Positions 6,608 to 11,313 of a DNA stretch of 11,313 nucleotides are shown in pieces (position 1 is the stretch's first letter; the number at the start of each line of letters is the position of its first letter). The notes below the pieces were generated by a model that worked only from the letters and a program-made list of their open reading frames with translations, was not told where the DNA came from and did not search any database. This stretch comes from JAQVUB01 sp033809415 (GTDB taxonomy: Bacteria > Verrucomicrobiota > Lentisphaeria > Oligosphaerales > Oligosphaeraceae): positions 1 through 11,313 of the forward strand of contig JAPXLT010000149.1 of assembly GCA_033809415.1 (NCBI GenBank), written 5' to 3'. The translations under genes and the position numbers were made by a program.

Positions 6608-7366
6608 ATGAAACGATTTTTCTTTACCTTGATTGAACTGCTGGTGGTTATCGCAATCATCGCAATTCTGGCGTCGATGCTGATGCCGGCCTTGTCCAAG
6701 GCGCGTGCCAAAGCTCAAGCAATGACTTGTACTTCCAATTTGAAACAATGCGGAATTGGCTTTCTGCTTTATCAAGGTGAAAACAATGACTCCTTCCCGC
6801 CCTATAGTGAAGATTACTATACAACGAAGACGCAATATCGCAGCCATATTGCCCACCTTGCAGTGCACCTCGGTTTTTTCAGAGATTTGGAGCATGCCAG
6901 AACGCATGCGCCTGGCAGCACTGTTGACACGGCCTGGTTCAATGCTCAAATGGCAAAATTTCGCGTGTTCATGTGCCCGACTGAAAGACGCACTGTTTTA
7001 CATCTTAACGGTGCGGCAGGCTATGCTTACAGCAATTATTTGGTAAACTCCGCGCTCTTGTGGTCCAACAACGGCGGTCATTACCCGGGCTTGCAGCCTG
7101 AACACATCAAAAAGCCAGGCAAAACCATGCTGATGATGGATCATCATCTCGAGACTACCCATTGGACGGTTCCCAACAACTGGTATGTCACACTCAAGGA
7201 AAATGGCGGCGATGGCTCGGTATCATACCGCCACAGCAACCGAGCTAATACTCTGATGTCGGATGGGCATGTCGAATCACTCCCACGCAAGGCGGTTCCG
7301 GATATTGCCTGGAAACAAACGATTCATCCAACCAGAGGAACCAGCAACCCATGGCTATTTGAATGA
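6608..7366 (+). CDS. type II pseudopilin-like protein with prepilin N-terminus and H-X9-DG motif
   Basis: Membrane-anchored or exported pilin-like protein of 252 residues. The N-terminus MKRFFFTLIELLVVIAII is the prepilin cleavage/methylation segment: mature Phe6, Glu10 at mature position +5, and a hydrophobic helix over about residues 6-28. The residue before the expected cleavage is Phe, not the usual Gly. Residues 28-50 (LMPALSKARAKAQ, then TSNLKQ) match the proteins annotated as prepilin-type processing-associated H-X9-DG family. The motif itself is His209, nine residues, Asp219-Gly220. The start at 6608 has a perfect AAGGAGG (6594-6600) seven bases upstream; an in-frame TTG at 6602 is less likely. 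The gene lies between two paralogous secreted hydrolases. Such proteins are numerous in Lentisphaerota/Victivallis relatives beside secreted enzymes; whether they build a filament or a secretion pseudopilus is unknown. Confidence 0.93.
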   Translation: MKRFFFTLIELLVVIAIIAILASMLMPALSKARAKAQAMTCTSNLKQCGIGFLLYQGENNDSFPPYSEDYYTTKTQYRSHIAHLAVHLGFFRDLEHARTHAPGSTVDTAWFNAQMAKFRVFMCPTERRTVLHLNGAAGYAYSNYLVNSALLWSNNGGHYPGLQPEHIKKPGKTMLMMDHHLETTHWTVPNNWYVTLKENGGDGSVSYRHSNRANTLMSDGHVESLPRKAVPDIAWKQTIHPTRGTSNPWLFE

Positions 7367-7413
7367 GCAGACAACAACTGGACATTGCCCCGTACTACTA
7401 TCACCCAGAATCT

Positions 7414-7442
7414 TGTTTTTTCAGAAAGATTTTCAAAAAACA
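7414..7442 (+). terminator. weak AT-rich inverted repeat after the pseudopilin gene
   Basis: TGTTTTTT (7414-7421) and AAAAAACA (7435-7442) are exact inverted repeats about 50 bases after the stop codon. A stem of mostly A-U pairs is weak, and no GC stem accompanies it, so termination is only possible. If it does not terminate, the pseudopilin and second hydrolase could share a transcript. Confidence 0.3.
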
Positions 7443-7457
7443 GATGGGAAAGGGAAA

Positions 7458-7472
7458 CCGGCTTCATGCCGG
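7458..7472. repeat. small GC hairpin
   Basis: CCGGC-TTCAT-GCCGG, a five-pair stem with a five-base loop, followed by a second GC-rich segment (GCCG/CGGC). It lies just left of repeat copy C and may belong to the same larger element. Confidence 0.4.
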
Positions 7473-7511
7473 CGAGCCGTCGGCGCTCCATATCGCCTCC
7501 GACTAAAAAAA

Positions 7512-7617
7512 GTAAAGCCGACTTTGTCACGCAAGAATTATGCCGGAGCAATCCCATTACTCAAAGCAACAACCCTACAAATTTTCCGAGTTTTCCGTGC
7601 TTTCCGTGGATAAAAAA
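7512..7617. repeat. dispersed intergenic repeat, copy C (longest)
   Basis: Order of blocks: GTAAAGCCGACTTTGTCACG, CAAGAATTATGCCGGAGCAA, TCCCATTACTCAAAGCAAC, AACCCTACAAATTTTCCGAG, TTTTCCGTGCTTTCCGTGGA, then TAAAAAATG. Within it TTTTCCG(A/T)G is itself repeated in tandem. It fills the gap between the pseudopilin and the second hydrolase, together with hairpins at 7458-7472 and 7624-7638. Short frames crossing it are not genes. It looks like a non-coding dispersed element seen in PVC-type genomes; that recollection is not verified here. Confidence 0.8.
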
Positions 7618-7623
7618 TGGGTT

Positions 7624-7638
7624 GTGGGCGCAGCCCAC
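7624..7638. repeat. six-pair GC hairpin at the end of repeat C
   Basis: GTGGGC-GCA-GCCCAC is a perfect six-pair stem with a three-base loop, about 45 bases before the start of the second hydrolase. It could be the end structure of the repeat or part of the mRNA leader. Confidence 0.55.
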
Positions 7639-7672
7639 GCCAAGATGAATTCGTCCAACCTGAATCAACAGT

Positions 7673-7678
7673 AAGGAG
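7673..7678 (+). promoter_or_regulatory. ribosome binding site of the second hydrolase
   Basis: AAGGAG ends five bases before ATG 7684, followed at once by a clear signal peptide, which fixes the start. No promoter island like those at 2173-2220 and 6442-6489 is seen ahead of this gene. Confidence 0.75.
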
Positions 7679-7683
7679 ATAAA

Positions 7684-10600
7684 ATGTTATTTTTCGTATT
7701 TTCACTTTCTCTGTTTTTTTCATTCAGCTTGGCGGCACAGGAACCAGGGCTGCTGTTGCACTCCAGCTTCGACAAATTCTCCACACGCCCGGATTATATT
7801 GCCAATCCGGTAGAAAATTATCTGTCAGGCATCCATCACGAGTTGCAGCTTAGGATGTATAAGGGAGTGGCAAATCAAGGCAATGCGGTTCTTTTGGACA
7901 ACGCTGAATTTATCGGCTATCGTGCCAAGGGTAATTTCAACCCAAAACGCGGCACTGTATCATTGTGGATAAAACCTGTCAACTGGAAAAGCTCGTCCAG
8001 GGGGTATTACCAGGTCTTCTTTGAAATTCGCGCTGGGAACTACCGTTTTGTGTTATATAAACTGGCGGATGGCGATAATATTTGCGCTATTGTTAGATTC
8101 CCCAACGGTTCCCCTTTGGAGTTACACTATCCAGAAGCACAATGGAACAATCATGCATGGCATCATCTTGCCTTTACATGGAATTCCCAGAATGCCAAAC
8201 TATATGTGGACGGTCAACCACCGGCACCCGGGAGCAGACGCGAAATCGCAATGAAGGAAGACCCAGACTTCCCAGATGAAATCGAATGGGCTTCCATCTG
8301 GCTGAATCCGTCCCGGGGCTGGAAAACCAATCCGGAATGGACTACTGCTTATGACGAATTGAAAATTTACGAACGAGTCCTTTCCCCGGCTGAGATACTG
8401 GCTGAATATGAGAAGTTTTATCAAAGTCGGTCGATCTCACCGCAAGCTCTGGCAACCATTCCGGCGACGGTACCCATTGCCAATGCCACCTCGAAGAGTG
8501 AGTACAGCGATCGTTTCGCGACTGTGGAGATTTCGCGTGAGACCGACAATCTGCTCTTACATTTCAACGTGCCCGGCGTTCCCCAACGCAGTGATATCAC
8601 TACGCATGACGGGCAGCTTTGGCTCAATGACAGCGTCGAGTTTCATTGTTTGGGAGACGACGGTCTCCAACGCCAGTTTATCGTCAACCCAGCAGGCTGC
8701 ATCTATGATTCCCTTGACCGCGATGTCACCTGGAACAGCCAGGCCATCGCAACCGGCAAAATACACAGCCATAATTGGGAAGTGCTGCTGACGGTTCCTC
8801 TCGCGGATTTGGGAATAAAAGGGAACCAATTCCCAGCAAACTTCTGTTACTCGAAAGGCAGTGACGTAAATTTCAGCTATACCTGGAGTCCATTGCGAAG
8901 CGAATTGGCCGGCTTTTCCGCCAAAGAATTTTTTGGCCTGGTCAACTTGCAGGAAAGTCCCGGCCACATTTCTGTAACTTCGTTAGGCAATCTAAAGGGA
9001 GGAATACTCGAGGTCAAGTCGGAGAGTGATCCGGCCATTCATATCGAAAGTAGTTTTACCTCGCTTAGCGGGATTACCGGAAAAGGTCCCAAAAACACCC
9101 TGCCGCCTGGAAAAACGGAAATTGTGATTATCGGAAAAGACCAGAACGGCAAAACCATTTACCGCTATGTTCAAGTCGCTACGGTCAATCAGCCCTTAAC
9201 GGTAAATACGGTGGCATTCCCAAATGAAAATCGTATCGAATGCCGAATCGATTTCAGCGCATCCGGACTCAAAAACGGCAAGGGCACCGTCACCCTGGCG
9301 GACAAGCGCTCCGGCAAAATTTTTTCCAGTCGGGAGTTCTTTGCCGACAAGCCGGAATACACGGTGGACCTGCCAATTTCTAAAAACTTGCCAGACAATT
9401 CGACGTATGTGGTAGAAGTTAAACTTGGCAATTTGAGCTTTAAGCGGGATTTTCGAGTCCCTGACTTAAGCCTGCTTTCCACGCATGTAGCAGTAGATCA
9501 TAGCGTGCCTTCCCCCTGGGTGCCGGTGAGCGTCGATGGAATGCAAGTCAAAGTCCTTGACCGAACCTATGATTTTTCCAAAGGTCCGTTGCCTGCACAA
9601 ATCATTTCACGCGGACAAGAACTTCTGATCCAGCAGCCTGCTTTTTGCTTGAATGACAAAGCGCTCACATGGGAAAATGCCAAACTGGGCAAAAACTGGG
9701 GGGACTACGTTGAAATCTCGGCCAAAAGCCAGTTCGAGGGGGGAAGTGCCGAGGTCTTTGGTGAACTCTGGTTTGACGGCATGTATAAATTCAAACTTGT
9801 CCTTTCACCAGAACAGTCGCTCGAAATCAAGAATTTGCGCCTGTCTTGGAGTATGCCTGCAGAGCAAAGTATCTATGCCCAGACTCCTGAATATACGCCC
9901 TGGAAAAATGATGAAATTCAGGAGACTTGGAACCCGGCTGAATACAAAAGTTTATTTTGGCTCTCAGGCACTGTAAATGGGCTGGCATGGTGGTGCTCCA
10001 GCGATGCCAATTGGATTATCAATCCCAACAAAGCAAATATTATCGCCAAACGAAATGCGGTAAGTACAGTCATCAACATTGAGTTCTTCGCCAGTCCGGC
10101 AACACTGAAAAGCAAGGCGGAATACACCATGGTATTTCAAGCCACGCCGCCCGGGCGACCGGATTACTCTTTGCGAGAAGTAGCGCACGGGCAGCATTGG
10201 TTCCCGGCAGCAGACTCGGTCAATGTCGCCGGGCATTCCGGCAGCAAAACTATAGCTGACGACAATATCCTGAATTGGATTTCCCTTATACCTGTAGACC
10301 AGGATAAGTTCCGCGCCCACATGCAGAAGCTCGCTGCTGAAGGACGCAAAACCCGTCTCTATGCCATGCCGACACATCTCTCCTCGCTAGATGCTGAGTA
10401 CGACATGTTTTTTAAAACCTGGGCTATCCAGCCCGCCATTACTTGGCAAGCCAACCGCCCGGGCAGTGGCGAGGAATATGTAGTCGAGCCATGTTGTGCA
10501 AATACTCCTTTGGGAAATATTCATGCTTATCGAATCGACAAACTCTACCAGGACAACCCGGAACTGAGTGGATTGTACTTTGATATCATGCATTGCCGAA

Positions 10601-11313
10601 ATTGCAGCAACACGCTGCATGGATGTGGCGGAACAGACGCTTTTGGCAAGGCATACTCGACCTCTATTGCTCTCAATCTCAGGGAATATACCTTGAGGAT
10701 ACTGAAAATTCACCGTAAACACGGACGATGTTTCGGCATACATGCCCACAGTGCTTACTTTCCCTTTGTGCATGACTTGGGAGATTATTGGATGCCCGGC
10801 GAAGAGCTGTTCTCGCCCATCGAGGCGAACCCGCGTTGGGGATATCTGGAAGTGGTATCCCCGGAAGCCCATCAATCCGCATGGAATCCGGAAGTGCGCG
10901 GAATCTTTATCAGAACCATGGCACAACATGAAAGAATTGCCAGAATTTTAAGGTTTGACGGTGCCAAAAAAGCGGCATTCCGCTCTGACGATTATGCCTT
11001 GAACCACCTTTCAAGTTGCATCTTATATGATCTTGCCGCTAGTTCGTTTGGTTCAGAAAAACAGGATCATGTCCTTTTCAAGTACTGGAAAATCATCAAG
11101 GATGTCAAGCTGAACCAAGCACAATTCCACGGCTATTGGATTGATCCAATTGCCAGCGGGAGTCCTCAGATGAAAGCCTCCTGGTATTCCTGGAATGGAA
11201 ATGCGCCATATTCACGACTGATCTGTTTAGTCAATACCGGTCGGGAAACCGCCGCCACTGCCTTGGAAATTGACTGGAAGGCCTTGGGAATTGATCGCCC
11301 AGAAGCTCTATAC
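7684..11313 (+). CDS. second large secreted modular glycoside hydrolase-like protein, GH2, paralogue of GH1 (C-terminus beyond window)
   Basis: Predicted exported glycan-degrading enzyme. An open frame of 1210 codons without a stop reaches the window end; alignment with GH1 suggests about 30 residues are missing. Residues 1-18 are a signal peptide (hydrophobic, SLAA-QEP). Residues about 22-245 are LamG-like (GTVSLWIKP, WHHLAFTWN, LYVDGQ, YDELKIYERVL). Residues about 255-425 resemble the CBM9-like module, but the opening DG-x-x-D-x-x-EW stretch and about 20 residues are absent. The DUF6067/GH123-N-like region has GLAWWCSSDANW (766-777) and YTMVFQATPP. The C-terminal catalytic-like part has EPCC (935-938), GLYFD (Asp967), HGCGG (979-983), HAHSAYFPFVHD (1020-1031) and PGEE (1038-1041). 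Protein identity to GH1 looks near one half by eye, highest in the C-terminal half. It may be co-transcribed with the pseudopilin, 317 bases upstream. The substrate is unknown. Confidence 0.88.
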   Translation, partial: MLFFVFSLSLFFSFSLAAQEPGLLLHSSFDKFSTRPDYIANPVENYLSGIHHELQLRMYKGVANQGNAVLLDNAEFIGYRAKGNFNPKRGTVSLWIKPVNWKSSSRGYYQVFFEIRAGNYRFVLYKLADGDNICAIVRFPNGSPLELHYPEAQWNNHAWHHLAFTWNSQNAKLYVDGQPPAPGSRREIAMKEDPDFPDEIEWASIWLNPSRGWKTNPEWTTAYDELKIYERVLSPAEILAEYEKFYQSRSISPQALATIPATVPIANATSKSEYSDRFATVEISRETDNLLLHFNVPGVPQRSDITTHDGQLWLNDSVEFHCLGDDGLQRQFIVNPAGCIYDSLDRDVTWNSQAIATGKIHSHNWEVLLTVPLADLGIKGNQFPANFCYSKGSDVNFSYTWSPLRSELAGFSAKEFFGLVNLQESPGHISVTSLGNLKGGILEVKSESDPAIHIESSFTSLSGITGKGPKNTLPPGKTEIVIIGKDQNGKTIYRYVQVATVNQPLTVNTVAFPNENRIECRIDFSASGLKNGKGTVTLADKRSGKIFSSREFFADKPEYTVDLPISKNLPDNSTYVVEVKLGNLSFKRDFRVPDLSLLSTHVAVDHSVPSPWVPVSVDGMQVKVLDRTYDFSKGPLPAQIISRGQELLIQQPAFCLNDKALTWENAKLGKNWGDYVEISAKSQFEGGSAEVFGELWFDGMYKFKLVLSPEQSLEIKNLRLSWSMPAEQSIYAQTPEYTPWKNDEIQETWNPAEYKSLFWLSGTVNGLAWWCSSDANWIINPNKANIIAKRNAVSTVINIEFFASPATLKSKAEYTMVFQATPPGRPDYSLREVAHGQHWFPAADSVNVAGHSGSKTIADDNILNWISLIPVDQDKFRAHMQKLAAEGRKTRLYAMPTHLSSLDAEYDMFFKTWAIQPAITWQANRPGSGEEYVVEPCCANTPLGNIHAYRIDKLYQDNPELSGLYFDIMHCRNCSNTLHGCGGTDAFGKAYSTSIALNLREYTLRILKIHRKHGRCFGIHAHSAYFPFVHDLGDYWMPGEELFSPIEANPRWGYLEVVSPEAHQSAWNPEVRGIFIRTMAQHERIARILRFDGAKKAAFRSDDYALNHLSSCILYDLAASSFGSEKQDHVLFKYWKIIKDVKLNQAQFHGYWIDPIASGSPQMKASWYSWNGNAPYSRLICLVNTGRETAATALEIDWKALGIDRPEALY

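Noticed and set aside
7263..7648. Short frames of 77-116 codons over the gap after the pseudopilin
   Set aside because: They run through repeat copy C and yield the low-complexity FPSFPCFPW or FRVFRAFRG peptides produced by that repeat in different frames.
1..11313. CRISPR array, tRNA, rRNA, or insertion sequence with transposase
   Set aside because: No regularly spaced short repeats, no cloverleaf or rRNA-like sequence and no transposase or integrase reading frame were seen on either strand.

Overview
The window looks like the accessory carbohydrate-degradation genome of a PVC-superphylum bacterium, most likely a Lentisphaerota/Victivallales relative. This rests on three things: an H-X9-DG type pseudopilin with the FTLIELLVVIAIIAILASM start typical of that group, very large secreted LamG/CBM9-like proteins with a DUF6067/GH123-N-like core, and AraC regulators beside them. 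The assignment is inference from family knowledge; no rRNA or housekeeping marker is present.

Layout. Positions 1-859 and 1260-2120 (both minus) are two tandem, in-frame AraC-family regulator genes, offset by exactly 1261 bp without indels. Their DNA-binding halves are identical in protein sequence; the sensor halves have diverged. Diverging from the second copy is a 1281-residue secreted putative glycoside hydrolase (2351-6196, plus; GH1). A pseudopilin follows (6608-7366, plus), then a second hydrolase (7684 to beyond the window end, plus; GH2) that is a full-length paralogue of the first and lacks only about 30 C-terminal residues because the window stops. It has no internal stop codon over 1210 codons.

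Non-coding DNA. A promoter/operator island occurs three times (about 911-958, 2173-2220, 6442-6489). Each copy has a TTGTTT-N5-AAACAA palindrome (one mismatch in the third) lying between two overlapping divergent promoter-like sequences. Leftward it would drive AraC; rightward it would drive GH1 (island 2) and the pseudopilin (island 3). In island 3 the AraC gene has been cut to about 13 codons and the leftward -10 box is altered, while the rightward promoter is kept. A 68-nt leader just downstream of islands 1 and 3 is nearly identical (65/68) over a distance of 5.5 kb. A separate intergenic repeat of about 80-110 bp (ending in a TTCCGTGGTTAAAAAA-like sequence) lies at 1136-1242, 6259-6340 and 7512-7617.

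Working model (inference). A family of near-identical AraC operators, spread by duplication, ties together secreted polysaccharide-degrading enzymes and a pseudopilin, forming a small regulon. The two AraC proteins should recognise the same operator but may respond to different sugars.
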